From a virus, in IMG/VR virus record IMGVR_UViG_3300017963_000239, positions 17,880-81,879 of that record: a stretch of 64,000 nucleotides of DNA; one strand, 5' to 3'. A model generated the notes under the pieces. It was not told where the DNA came from and ran no database searches. It saw nothing but the letters and a program-made list of their open reading frames with translations. The position numbers were made by a program, and so were the translations under genes. Shown here piece after piece: positions 43,578 to 52,677 of the stretch. Every line of letters begins with the position of its first letter. Position 1 is the stretch's first letter.

Positions 43578-45818
43578 TTTGTCGGTTTTGACTTCGACAC
43601 CCACGTGGATGATCTGCGAGCGCGCTTGCAGGTCAAGTTCGCAGCGTACTACAACGACTTCGCCCTGGCGTCGTTGGGCATGATGCTGCTCGACATGATC
43701 GCCTACGGGCTCGACTCGCTCAGCTTCTACCTGGATCGTCGTGCTACCGAGGTCTACCTTACGACGGCGCGGACTCGTAAGGGCGTCGCCCGTATCGCCC
43801 GCCAGCTCGGCTACAAGATGGGCGGCGCAGTAGCGTCCTCGACAGACCTGACAGTCAGCGTTGTCACGGCTCAGTCCTATACGGTGTCCATCCCCGCTGG
43901 ATTTCAGTTCGAGGGGCCGAATGACTTGATCTTCGAAGCCGGCGAGGCGGTAGAGTTTTCTCCGGCGGAGCAGACTGCGGGGACCTCGAAGCTCGTTCCT
44001 GTCTATGAAGGCGAGTCGGTGTCTGAGACGATCACCTCGGACGGTACAGCCAATCAGGTGTACGAGCTAACGCGTTTGCCGGAGGGGAAGAACGTGGCTT
44101 CCGGCTCTGTCGAAGTTTCTGTGGATGGGGTCTCCTTCAAGGAAGAGGACTTTCTCAAATTCGAGGAGACCGATCAGTACGAGGTAGGGTACAACGACGA
44201 TCCTCCTACCGTGCGGTTCGGGGATGGCACCGCGGGGAACATTCCAGCCACCGGCGCTTCGATTGTTCTTTCCTACGTAGCTACGTCGGGCAAGGCGGGC
44301 ATCGTGGGCAAGGAGACCATCCAGGCCGCCGTCACGCCGTTGGTCGTAGGAGGCGATACAGTCGACTTGTCCATCAACAACGTGAAAGGGTCCTCAGGCG
44401 GAGACGACTTGGAGTCGTTGGACCACGCCAAGTCGTTCGCTGGCCGCGTGTTCAACTCTCGCCGGGTGGCAGTCACGAGAGAGGACTACGACGCGCTGGC
44501 GGGTTCGTATGCCGACCCTGTGTATGGTCGTGTGGCGGTGGCGCAGGCCATCTCGTCGCGTTCGGCGGCCACGGACCTCGTGCTGCAGGACGCCATCTTG
44601 GCTATCACCAGCGCGTTGGAGGGGGCGGTAGACACCATCCGGGATGAGATCTCCGACGCGACGACGGCCACCACGGGCACGTTGAACCAGATCTTGGACT
44701 TCTCCTCCACGATCTCTTCGGCGCTGGACAACATCGTCACGGCGGTGGGGACCATAGACACCAACGCAGCTGCTTTGCTTTCAGGCGTCCGAGCCAACCG
44801 GAATCTGTCGTTGGAGGTCGACGTCGATGCCGACACTTCGAAGACCCACGTCACGGACGGTAAGGCGCTCGTGAATGGCTTCACGGTAGGCAGCCCTACG
44901 GTGATCACTACGGTGGATCGAGATGCCGTTTTGGCCTACTTCAACTCGATCGACACGTTGCAGGACTCCATCGTGTCTAAAGCAGCGACGATGAAGGGGT
45001 CATCCGATACACAGATTGGGGCCATCGGCCTGGTGAACGACGAGATCGACAAGATCGGTCTAGCCAAGACGTCGCTGCAGATCGACGGCTCCGACTCCTA
45101 TCTGAAGAGCGCCGAGGACTCCCGAGCTTCCATCGACGTCATCGTGGGCTTCTACGACAGCGCCGACCCCACATCGAGCACGGGACTGTTCCGGACTTTC
45201 AACTTCACGTTGGAAGGCGTAGCAGACGATCTCGACCCCAGCGAGGCGGGCGCCACGTCCACCACGGTCTCGGAGAACTTGACCATCATCGACGAGCACG
45301 TGGACAAGATCTTGTCTGCTGACTGCAAGGCCAATCTCGTGACGGTGCCCATCCTGGTTCGTGACGCGGCAGGCTTCTACACCGCGCCTAGCAACGGTCT
45401 CGTGGGGTCATTGGAGGACTACCTGAACGTCCGGAAGGAAGTCACTCAGACGGTGGAGGTGGTGTCGGGGGGCAAGTTCTTGATCTACCCCACTATTGCA
45501 GTACGTGTCGGCGTGAATCAGGGCTACTCGCTGGAGCAAACGAGGACCGCGGTGGAGACGGCGATCGACGGGGTGCTGAAGGACCGGGAGTTCGGTGACT
45601 CGCTGTACGTGTCCGATCTCATCCAGGTCGTTTTGGGCGTGGAAGGGGTGGGGTTCACCAACGTCACGATCTCCGGCTACACGACTCTGCTCGACTCCAC
45701 GGTGCAGACCGCTAAGCTGGATTCTGAGGGCAATTTGATCATCGAGACCTCAGAGGTCATCACCAAGACGCCGGGAGCCGTGACGGTTACACCCGAAGCC
45801 ATTCAGGTGGAGGCTTGA
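43548..45818 (+). CDS. Baseplate wedge protein (gpJ/gp6-like)
   Basis: 756 residues. N-terminal FDTHVDDLRARLQVKFAAYYNDFALASLGMMLLDMIAYGLDSLSFYLDRRATEVYLTTA is typical of the baseplate J/gp6 family, which forms the ring linking wedges; YDALAGSYADPVYGRVAVAQ and a C-terminal beta/alpha domain (YSLEQTRTAVETAIDGVLKDREFGDSLYVSDLIQVV) follow. About 200 residues of inserted helical material (560-640 region and before) lengthen it. Own ribosome site GAGGTG inside the HNH gene. Its first ten codons are a recoded duplicate of 42496-42525. Confidence 0.87.
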   Translation: MALASVNRVRFVGFDFDTHVDDLRARLQVKFAAYYNDFALASLGMMLLDMIAYGLDSLSFYLDRRATEVYLTTARTRKGVARIARQLGYKMGGAVASSTDLTVSVVTAQSYTVSIPAGFQFEGPNDLIFEAGEAVEFSPAEQTAGTSKLVPVYEGESVSETITSDGTANQVYELTRLPEGKNVASGSVEVSVDGVSFKEEDFLKFEETDQYEVGYNDDPPTVRFGDGTAGNIPATGASIVLSYVATSGKAGIVGKETIQAAVTPLVVGGDTVDLSINNVKGSSGGDDLESLDHAKSFAGRVFNSRRVAVTREDYDALAGSYADPVYGRVAVAQAISSRSAATDLVLQDAILAITSALEGAVDTIRDEISDATTATTGTLNQILDFSSTISSALDNIVTAVGTIDTNAAALLSGVRANRNLSLEVDVDADTSKTHVTDGKALVNGFTVGSPTVITTVDRDAVLAYFNSIDTLQDSIVSKAATMKGSSDTQIGAIGLVNDEIDKIGLAKTSLQIDGSDSYLKSAEDSRASIDVIVGFYDSADPTSSTGLFRTFNFTLEGVADDLDPSEAGATSTTVSENLTIIDEHVDKILSADCKANLVTVPILVRDAAGFYTAPSNGLVGSLEDYLNVRKEVTQTVEVVSGGKFLIYPTIAVRVGVNQGYSLEQTRTAVETAIDGVLKDREFGDSLYVSDLIQVVLGVEGVGFTNVTISGYTTLLDSTVQTAKLDSEGNLIIETSEVITKTPGAVTVTPEAIQVEA

Positions 45819-45922
45819 TACTTTCGGCTTCTCGACTGTAGGATGGGTCTAAGTTCAAGGACGTTAGCAGTTTCAGGACGGACGGCAGCACACACCCTCG
45901 TAGCCCCCTGAAGGAGAGGTAG

Positions 45923-47542
45923 ATGTCGCGAACATTCCTCCGTCCCGAGACGCAGATCAAAACCCTGGACACGTTCGATGACCAAGTTGCTTCTGGCTCC
46001 GGCCTGGAGACGACGACTTGGAACATGGAGCAGTTCCTTCAGGGCGTCATCTCGCAGCTCAACCGCTTCTTGAACACCACCACGTCCGGCAACGACTGGT
46101 TCGCCGGTCTCACGGTCCCGACGACGTTCGAGAACGGTGCAGCTCGCGGTATCGACGATCTGAACCAAGACTTGCACGACACGGAGCGCAAGCGCGTACT
46201 CCGCGGCGTGGCGAACCTGACGGACATTGGGCCACTTGGTTCGGTGCAGGTCGTCGTTCTCACGTTGGCTCAGCTGCCCTCCAACACGACGGCGGCGATC
46301 GGGTCCGTAACCACGCTGGGTACGGTGGCGGCGACGGCAACCACGTTTGCGACGGCGGGGCTGGACGAGGTTTCGGGGTCGACTGCCATCGCCCCGAAGA
46401 ACATCGTGGAGCTGGTGGACGGCGCCACGCGCGATCCGATTCTGGACTCCAGCGGGCGCCGGGTATGGGGCTTGTTCCAGACGGAGTCGAGCACCGATGG
46501 ATCGACGATGACGGGGACGACTCCCAACCGGGCGCAGATCTCCTTCGTCGTAGTCAACAGCGCGGGCGACGATTTGGAGCTGGTGACGGCCGCCGACATG
46601 AACGGCAAGACCATCAACTACGCTTCGGTCGAGCGCGTCGGTTTGGAAGACCTGAACGAGCAGGACTTTCTCCGCGGCGCCGTCGTGGACGTCCCCTCAG
46701 GATCCACGGTCACTCGGCAGGTGGCCTACGACAACCAGGGCACGACCCCGGTGGATGTGACGACGGCTTCCTACCTGGACCTCGAAGGGGCCGGGCTGGT
46801 CTGGCAGATCCGAGACGACAACGAAGCGGTCCTCTTCGGCGTCACGGAGAACAGCGGCACGAGCGCGAGTACCATCACCTTCGGTGCCGATGTCGACGTG
46901 TTCGACAACGACGCCGCGAGCAACGACTTCCTGAACGGAGCGAGCTTCGACACGGGTGCTGCGGGCACGACCATCAACGTGGGCGTGACGGCCAATCAGA
47001 TCGACAGCGGCGGAGCGCTGACGGTTGCTTCTGGTGGTGCGGGCGACTTGAAGCTGGACTCCGCAGCGCTGCTGGCTCTCACGGATCAGTACCAGGCGGG
47101 GTCTGGTTACGCCTCCGACCTCGTGCTGTCCGACAGCTCGGCGGAGTGGGACGCCTTCGAAACGGCTTTCGGCGAGGTTTCTTTGCTGAACGCCATCGTG
47201 CAGGCCAACGATGCAGACCAGCGGTATCGCGCGGTGGCCTCGGTCACCTCTGCCATCTCTGCCAACACGCTGATCGAGGGTCCGAACGGCCCCGGCTCGG
47301 CCAACATCTCGGCGGACTTGCTGGACTACCGCAACGTCAGCTTCGTGGATGACGTCGAGGTCTTCATCAACGGCCAGCTGATGTGGAACGGCGCCGACGC
47401 CTCGGCCAACAACGATGTCTACCCCTCAGCGACGGCGACCCCTGATCAGCAGTACGGCTGCTTCTACGCCGAGTTCAACCTGAAGGCGTCTCCAGGCAAC
47501 CCGGATGTCATTCAGATGTTCATCAGCGGGGCGCTGACGTAG
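45923..47542 (+). CDS. Large virion protein, unknown
   Basis: 539 residues with strong AAGGAGAGG site. Begins MSRTFLRPETQIKTLDTFDDQV, continues with Ala/Thr/Gly/Asp-rich beta segments and a motif FIDDVEVFINGQLMWNGADAS near the end, the 'x-V-F-(L/I)-NG-Q-L' strand common in tail-fibre and baseplate proteins (also in the protein at 60388). Predicted structural protein at the baseplate periphery. No family named. Confidence 0.65.
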   Translation: MSRTFLRPETQIKTLDTFDDQVASGSGLETTTWNMEQFLQGVISQLNRFLNTTTSGNDWFAGLTVPTTFENGAARGIDDLNQDLHDTERKRVLRGVANLTDIGPLGSVQVVVLTLAQLPSNTTAAIGSVTTLGTVAATATTFATAGLDEVSGSTAIAPKNIVELVDGATRDPILDSSGRRVWGLFQTESSTDGSTMTGTTPNRAQISFVVVNSAGDDLELVTAADMNGKTINYASVERVGLEDLNEQDFLRGAVVDVPSGSTVTRQVAYDNQGTTPVDVTTASYLDLEGAGLVWQIRDDNEAVLFGVTENSGTSASTITFGADVDVFDNDAASNDFLNGASFDTGAAGTTINVGVTANQIDSGGALTVASGGAGDLKLDSAALLALTDQYQAGSGYASDLVLSDSSAEWDAFETAFGEVSLLNAIVQANDADQRYRAVASVTSAISANTLIEGPNGPGSANISADLLDYRNVSFVDDVEVFINGQLMWNGADASANNDVYPSATATPDQQYGCFYAEFNLKASPGNPDVIQMFISGALT

Positions 47543-47556
47543 TAGTCTAGGCCCTC

Positions 47557-48357
47557 ATGGGCATCGACAAGGCCGAGCTGAAGAAGGCCATTCTACAGGA
47601 CATGGGCATCAAGGCGGACGATCGCCTTGATGCTCTTACGGCAGAATTGTATCGGACGGAAGGAGCGGCGGGGTCGCTGAAGACGGCGGCTGAGGTCATC
47701 GAGAGGGACGTTTTTGCTCGACTGCGGAGTGACTTGGAGGGCGGTCAGCTTGACGCCGACCAGGCCAAGACCGTGGATCGATACATTCGAACCTGCATTC
47801 ACTCCCTGCAGCATCTAGCTCAGCAGTCTAATGTTCAGGTTCCGATCATGAAGGGTCGGCTGGACGAGGCGACCGAGCAGGTCAAGAGAATCAAGGAGGA
47901 GTTCGACTCCGAAGAGGCCAAGATCCAGGCCATCCGGATAGCGGAGGCTGCTGGCACCATTCAGGAGACGGAAGAAGGTGGCCACGAGGCCGTCCCTTCG
48001 GACGAGAAGGGGCCTTCTAGGCGTCCGCCCGGCGTTCGGCCCTCGGGTAGCCTGAAGGACCGAAGGGCCGCGGAAGGGGCCTTAGAGCCCCCGGAATCGC
48101 CTGTTGAGGACACCTCGGAGGCTCCGGTGTCAGAGGAGCCTCCCGAGACCCCCAAAGCCTCCCCCAAACGGCCTCAGGCGGTCCGCAAGACCGCTCCGGC
48201 AGAGGCGCCGACTCCGGTAGCTCCGAAGCCTCAGAAGCCGGCGCCCAAGCCTCGGGGGGCGGGGCAAACGCCGGAGGACAAGAAGGCGGCTAGGAAGGAA
48301 GCGGCCAAGAAGAAGCGAGCTGCGGCAGCCAAGCAGCGCGGGAGGACCAAGAGGTAG
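47557..48357 (+). CDS. Protein with disordered Pro/Lys-rich tail
   Basis: 266 residues. N-terminal half helical and coiled-coil-like (KAELKKAILQDMGIKADDRLDALTAELY; EATEQVKRIKEEFDSEEAKIQAIRIAEA), second half Pro/Ala/Glu/Lys low complexity ending in a very basic KKKRAAAAKQRGRTKR. TAGTCT eight bases before the ATG. Possibly binds DNA or virion parts through its tail; unknown. Confidence 0.6.
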   Translation: MGIDKAELKKAILQDMGIKADDRLDALTAELYRTEGAAGSLKTAAEVIERDVFARLRSDLEGGQLDADQAKTVDRYIRTCIHSLQHLAQQSNVQVPIMKGRLDEATEQVKRIKEEFDSEEAKIQAIRIAEAAGTIQETEEGGHEAVPSDEKGPSRRPPGVRPSGSLKDRRAAEGALEPPESPVEDTSEAPVSEEPPETPKASPKRPQAVRKTAPAEAPTPVAPKPQKPAPKPRGAGQTPEDKKAARKEAAKKKRAAAAKQRGRTKR

Positions 48358-48846
48358 ATGGGGAGGACTCCGGATAGGCGGCCTGGGGCGCCTCTTCGGG
48401 AGGAAGAGGCGGCCTACTTCGACGAGCAGGCGTCTCCAGCGTCTGTTGAGGGGGAGCTTCGCTACTACAACGGCCGGTGGAGCATGGTCGACTCGTCGGG
48501 GGAGTACGACCCTCGGGTCGGGGGAGGGATCAGTCCGGCGCAGCACAAGGCCCTGTACGACCTGATCCACTTCATCGACGATGGCCCGGCAGACGGATTC
48601 GCCAGCGGGGCCTACAAGGAGACGACCTACGCGGGCATCTTCCCGCAGACGGAGATTTGGTACAACGAGAGCGGGGTGTCCAAGAAGAAGATCTTAGAAA
48701 AGATCGTGACCTGGACGGGCATCGTCCCCACCACCATCGTGTGGAAGATGTACGATGCTTCCGAGACGTTGCTGGTGACGTTGACGGACTCGATCACTTA
48801 TAGTGGCATCTTCGAGCAGTCGCGCACGAGGACTTGGACGACATGA
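48358..48846 (+). CDS. Virion-associated protein, unknown
   Basis: 162 residues starting at the base after the previous stop. Contains an ISPAQHKALYDLIHFIDDGPADGFASGAYKETTY segment and a beta-rich C-terminus with WTGIVPTTIVWKMYDASETLLVTLTDSI. The Q-H-K/R-x-L-x-x-LIHFI pattern recurs in fibre-associated proteins of other phages. Overlaps the next gene by ATGA. Confidence 0.6.
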   Translation: MGRTPDRRPGAPLREEEAAYFDEQASPASVEGELRYYNGRWSMVDSSGEYDPRVGGGISPAQHKALYDLIHFIDDGPADGFASGAYKETTYAGIFPQTEIWYNESGVSKKKILEKIVTWTGIVPTTIVWKMYDASETLLVTLTDSITYSGIFEQSRTRTWTT

Positions 48847-50234
48847 CCACGAGCCCCGCAGCCGTCCCCTACTCGTCCGAGAGCGTCGAGATCGGAATCA
48901 AAGACGCCACGACGCTGCCGGCGAACATCCGTGGCTTCATCACGGTCGGGGTAGACGGTACGACAGCTCGCTTCGTGTCCGTCGATTCGAGCGGGCGCCA
49001 GGTGCTGGTGGGCGCGGGGACTGCGGGGAGCCCGACCGGCGGAGTGGTGAGCGTTCAGGGGGTTTCCGGCGGCCAGGCACTTCCCATCTCGGATGGTGGG
49101 GGGTCGATCACCATCGACACCTCCCAGCTCCCTGCGGCGCTCGTGGGAGGCCGACTCGACGCCAACATAGGGGCTTGGCTCGGATCGACGACGCCTACGG
49201 TGGGGCAAAAGGTCATGGCGGCGTCGATTCCGGTGGCCGTGTCCTCTGACCAGAGCGCCATCCCAGTCAGCCAGAGCGGTACGTGGACCGTGCAGCAGGG
49301 GACTCCTCCGTGGACCGTCGCGGGGGCTGCAGCCCACGGAAGTGCCCCTGTCGGCTTTCCTGTTCTTGTTGCGGGCTACGACGGCGCCAACGTCAGGACT
49401 CAACTGGCGGACACGGCTGGTAGGCAGCGGGTGGTCGGCACGGTGGCTGATGGGGTTGCGGTCGACGGAGATCCTGTCAGGGTTGCTGGTTCTGATGGGA
49501 CGACAACTAGAGATCTTCTTACGGACACTGGCGGCCGACAGGTCGCGGTTGGGGCTGCGGCTGATGGGGCTGCTCCGGTTGGAGACCCCGTTCTGACGGC
49601 TGGCTACGACGGCACCAATGTCCAGACCGAGCTGACCGACACCGCAGGTCGGCAGCGCATTGTTGGCGCGGGCGGGGATGGTTCGCCCCCGGTGGGAGAT
49701 CCAGTTCTGCTGGCCGGCTGGGACGGAACCAACGTCGAGACGCTGAGGACCAACTCGGATGGTCGCATCGAGCCCGTCTTGGTGGACAGCTCCGGTAACG
49801 AGGTCACCATCACCCAGGATGGGGTGGTCTACCGTCTGGAGATAACCGGCAAGGTCAGCGTCGTAGGTGCTCTTCCCCCGCCCTCCACCACGGCTGTCGA
49901 CATCTTCGCTGACACCCCGCTGACGGTCGGGAGCCACGACACGACGTGGACGATTCCGAGCGGCGAGACCTTCCGTTTGCAGAACATCACGGTAGGCAAC
50001 GAGGACCCCACGAAGGGGGCGGTCACCGAGATCATCTTCGACGACGGAACCGAGCATGTGGTCGAACGGGTCTACACGACCGGCCAGTCGATTTCGATCA
50101 GCTTCCCCGACGAGACGACCGCCCGTGATGGCACAACGATGACGGGCAACGGGACCAACACGATCATCGTGCGACGCGCCAAGTACAGCGGCACGAACAT
50201 CGCCATCGACGCTGTGGTGAGGGGGTACTACTGA
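48843..50234 (+). CDS. Repeat-containing fibre-like protein
   Basis: 463 residues. Four imperfect repeats of about 40 residues between roughly 170 and 330, each with (P)V-G-D-P-V-L-x-A-G-x-D-G-x-N-V-x-T-x-L-x-D-T-x-G-R-Q-x-V-G. This YDG-N-x-R/Q-x-L-x-x-D-x-x-G-R module appears in many phage and bacterial surface proteins. A C-terminal domain with TFRLQNITVGNEDPTKG and many Thr follows. Probably a tail fibre or adhesin part. Start ATG 48843 preferred over TTG 48834. Confidence 0.65.
   Translation: MTTSPAAVPYSSESVEIGIKDATTLPANIRGFITVGVDGTTARFVSVDSSGRQVLVGAGTAGSPTGGVVSVQGVSGGQALPISDGGGSITIDTSQLPAALVGGRLDANIGAWLGSTTPTVGQKVMAASIPVAVSSDQSAIPVSQSGTWTVQQGTPPWTVAGAAAHGSAPVGFPVLVAGYDGANVRTQLADTAGRQRVVGTVADGVAVDGDPVRVAGSDGTTTRDLLTDTGGRQVAVGAAADGAAPVGDPVLTAGYDGTNVQTELTDTAGRQRIVGAGGDGSPPVGDPVLLAGWDGTNVETLRTNSDGRIEPVLVDSSGNEVTITQDGVVYRLEITGKVSVVGALPPPSTTAVDIFADTPLTVGSHDTTWTIPSGETFRLQNITVGNEDPTKGAVTEIIFDDGTEHVVERVYTTGQSISISFPDETTARDGTTMTGNGTNTIIVRRAKYSGTNIAIDAVVRGYY
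49330..49790 (+). repeat. In-frame tandem repeats in the fibre-like gene
   Basis: Four units of about 115 bases encoding the GDPVLxAGYDGTNVxTxLxD pattern; the second unit has lost the YDG Tyr. Copies are diverged. Confidence 0.6.
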
Positions 50235-51496
50235 TGCGCGTCCTCTACGTCGACTACGCCCTGTGGAAGCAGATCACTCAGGACCGCAGCTATGTGGTCT
50301 ATGACAAGCAGCTCGTGTCCACGGTGGGCAGCGAGCAAGCGAAGGCTTGGTCGGGCGCTCTCGACCTCGTGTACGCCACGGACATCGGGCCGAGTGATTG
50401 GTCGGACTACACGACAGCCTTCCCGACTCGCACGACGGTGGGAGATGAGGATGAGGCGGTGGCGCGCATCGTCGGCCTTTCCGGCACTATTCAGCCACGC
50501 TCGGTTGATGGCACACTTCAGACCTCGAAGCAGCAGCTAGAGCTAGGGCGTGCTCCTTTCCGGCGGACCGACACACAGTCCGAGCTGATGAACGTCAACG
50601 GCATCGCCGCTGGCACCCCCGTCAATGTTTGGAACGGCACCGGAGCTGGTGACACGGGGGCTGACTGGACGAGAACCGGAGTGGGCTCCGAGCACGGTCC
50701 TGCAAACCACACGCCGGGCGGGACCTACGGGCTCAACTCGGGCGCGACCAGCCAGAATGACACCATCGTGTTCGACTATGGATCGATGCAGGACATCGCT
50801 GGGACGGTCGACGAGTTGGGGTTCTGGCTTCAGCTCAAGGCCCTGGTGGCGGGCGGGAACCTTCGGGTGTTCTGGGTAGACGGGTCGAACAGCCAGGTTG
50901 GAGGTTCGGTGTTGGTGAGTTCTTACCTCAGCAACTTCGACCTCGATGAGTGGAAGAAGGTCGCCATTCCCATCTCGGACTTCAGCCTGACCGGGAACGT
51001 GCAGAAGCTCGTGCTCCGTTTCATCAACGCCAGTGGTCTGCACATCTGGCTGGACGACGTGTCCGTGACTCCAAGCGCTGGCGGCGGCCCGCACATCTAT
51101 CGGATCTCTGCGCCGACGGGGTTCATCTACCACGTCGAGCGGCTGGCCCTGATCGTCAGCGCTGGGGACACGGGCTGGGGCAGCACGAGCTTCGCCAACA
51201 TCGTGGGCGGGCTCACAAGTGGCCTGGCTTTCCGCTACCGGATGCTCGGAGGTGACACCTATTGGGCCTTCAACTGCCGGGACAACTCCGAGCTGTTCGG
51301 CCAGCTTCAAGTCATCAACGACGTGAGCTTCAGCAACGGAGACCGCCAGTTCACCTTTGCTTTGGAGCCCCGGCTCTCTTCGGTTGTCCTGGTGGACGAC
51401 GATGAGGTGGTCGAGATCATTGTTCGTGACGACCTCAGTAGTCTGGTGACCATGCGGGCGTTCCTGCACTACGGCACCGAGGTGATTCCGTCATGA
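50234..51496 (+). CDS. Fibre/adhesin-like virion protein
   Basis: 420 residues, ATG overlapping the previous TGA (TGATG). The central region (about 120-290) has a jelly-roll carbohydrate-binding look: GSMQDIAGTVDELGFWLQLKALVAGGNLRVFWVDGS ... DEWKKVAIPISDFSL ... LHIWLDDVSVTP. The C-terminal part is beta-rich with YHVERLALIV. Likely binds host surface glycans. No enzymatic motif. Confidence 0.6.
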   Translation: MRVLYVDYALWKQITQDRSYVVYDKQLVSTVGSEQAKAWSGALDLVYATDIGPSDWSDYTTAFPTRTTVGDEDEAVARIVGLSGTIQPRSVDGTLQTSKQQLELGRAPFRRTDTQSELMNVNGIAAGTPVNVWNGTGAGDTGADWTRTGVGSEHGPANHTPGGTYGLNSGATSQNDTIVFDYGSMQDIAGTVDELGFWLQLKALVAGGNLRVFWVDGSNSQVGGSVLVSSYLSNFDLDEWKKVAIPISDFSLTGNVQKLVLRFINASGLHIWLDDVSVTPSAGGGPHIYRISAPTGFIYHVERLALIVSAGDTGWGSTSFANIVGGLTSGLAFRYRMLGGDTYWAFNCRDNSELFGQLQVINDVSFSNGDRQFTFALEPRLSSVVLVDDDEVVEIIVRDDLSSLVTMRAFLHYGTEVIPS

Positions 51497-52677
51497 GGCA
51501 CGATCTCAAGAAGCCGAATATCCAGGCCGATGGCATTCCGCTTCAGGCTTACGCCCCTCGGGTTGGTTCAGAGACCGTCGTCGGCAGCCACAACTTCTGC
51601 GACAAGACGACGTGGTTCGGGGACTCCGAACGGGCGACGGACCAGGCCATGGAGGCCAAGGCGGGATCCTCGGGACTCATCTGGAAGAGCACCAGCACCG
51701 ATCCGGTCCATGACAATTGGATCGACCTACGCTCGGGCCGGCTGCACAACCAGGAGAAGTGGGTTGGTTCGGTCGAACATGGCTACGCCGTCGAGGTGAA
51801 GGTCGACGGCGTGGTCAAGACCCAGTGTCCCATCTTCGTCTTCGACGATGGGGGCGGCTCCTACGACTACTGGGTCGACTACGACAACGGGGAGGTCAAC
51901 TTCTTCTCCGACCAGACGGGCAACACGGTGACGGCGAGCTTCAGCTACGCCACCACGTCGAACTTCTACGTAACCCCCGTCGAGGGCAAGGTCCTCCGCA
52001 TCGAAGACGCCGAGGCGGACTTCTCCAGCGACATGGTGCTGGAGACGAGTTTCGGCTACACGGTCCGGGGCTACGTGGACGTGTTCGCCCCCGAGTACGT
52101 GCGGGGCTCCAATGAGCTAGGTCCTGTCCTCACAGCCTCGGAGACGGACCCTCCAGGTTCACCCAACGTGGGAGACCGGTACTTGGTGGCCGAGGGCGGG
52201 ACGGGCGCCTGGATGGGCCTGGACGGGGCCATCGTCGAGTGGTCTGGCTCTGAGTGGTCTATCACGGCTCCAGAGGTCGAGGACTGGACCACGGTCATCG
52301 ACATCGAGATGTACCTGACCTTCCGGGGAGGAACCTGGACCCCCACGCCCTTCCCCTCGGGCACCAGAATCCCCCTTCAAGAAGACTTCTACCATCGCAT
52401 CACTCAGATCATCACCGAGGCTAGGGGAGCCCTTCCGGCGGTGTCTTCCATCGGAGCCACCACAGAGCACCAGGGGATCTCGGACATCAAGGAGTTCCGC
52501 CGCAAGTCCAGGGGCATGAAGAACGACGTGCAGGCGGTTCCCTTCAACTACGCCACGGCTCGGGAGCTGATAGCTTCAGCGGGGATGGACCTCGTGGTCA
52601 GCACCCTCGATCACTCGGCGGTCGGCGGGGAGATGCTGACCCTCACTTTCTACTGCACGGCGAAGGACGAAGAGTAA
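51493..52677 (+). CDS. Virion protein with DUF2793-like segment
   Basis: 394 residues, ATGA overlap. A segment ASETDPPGSPNVGDRYLVAEGGTGAWMGLDGAIVEWSG near residue 215 matches the DUF2793-type module of tail-fibre proteins (SPxxGDxYLV...GxW). N-terminal part with WIDLRSGRLHNQEKW and DYDNGEVNFFSDQTGNTVTASFSYATTSNF looks like a beta-sandwich. Structural, probably part of the fibre network. Confidence 0.65.
   Translation: MRHDLKKPNIQADGIPLQAYAPRVGSETVVGSHNFCDKTTWFGDSERATDQAMEAKAGSSGLIWKSTSTDPVHDNWIDLRSGRLHNQEKWVGSVEHGYAVEVKVDGVVKTQCPIFVFDDGGGSYDYWVDYDNGEVNFFSDQTGNTVTASFSYATTSNFYVTPVEGKVLRIEDAEADFSSDMVLETSFGYTVRGYVDVFAPEYVRGSNELGPVLTASETDPPGSPNVGDRYLVAEGGTGAWMGLDGAIVEWSGSEWSITAPEVEDWTTVIDIEMYLTFRGGTWTPTPFPSGTRIPLQEDFYHRITQIITEARGALPAVSSIGATTEHQGISDIKEFRRKSRGMKNDVQAVPFNYATARELIASAGMDLVVSTLDHSAVGGEMLTLTFYCTAKDEE

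Noticed and set aside
46018-47352. Second plus-strand frame inside the virion gene at 45923
   Set aside because: Arg/Gly/His-rich shadow frame without a start signal; the other frame has a strong ribosome site and normal composition.
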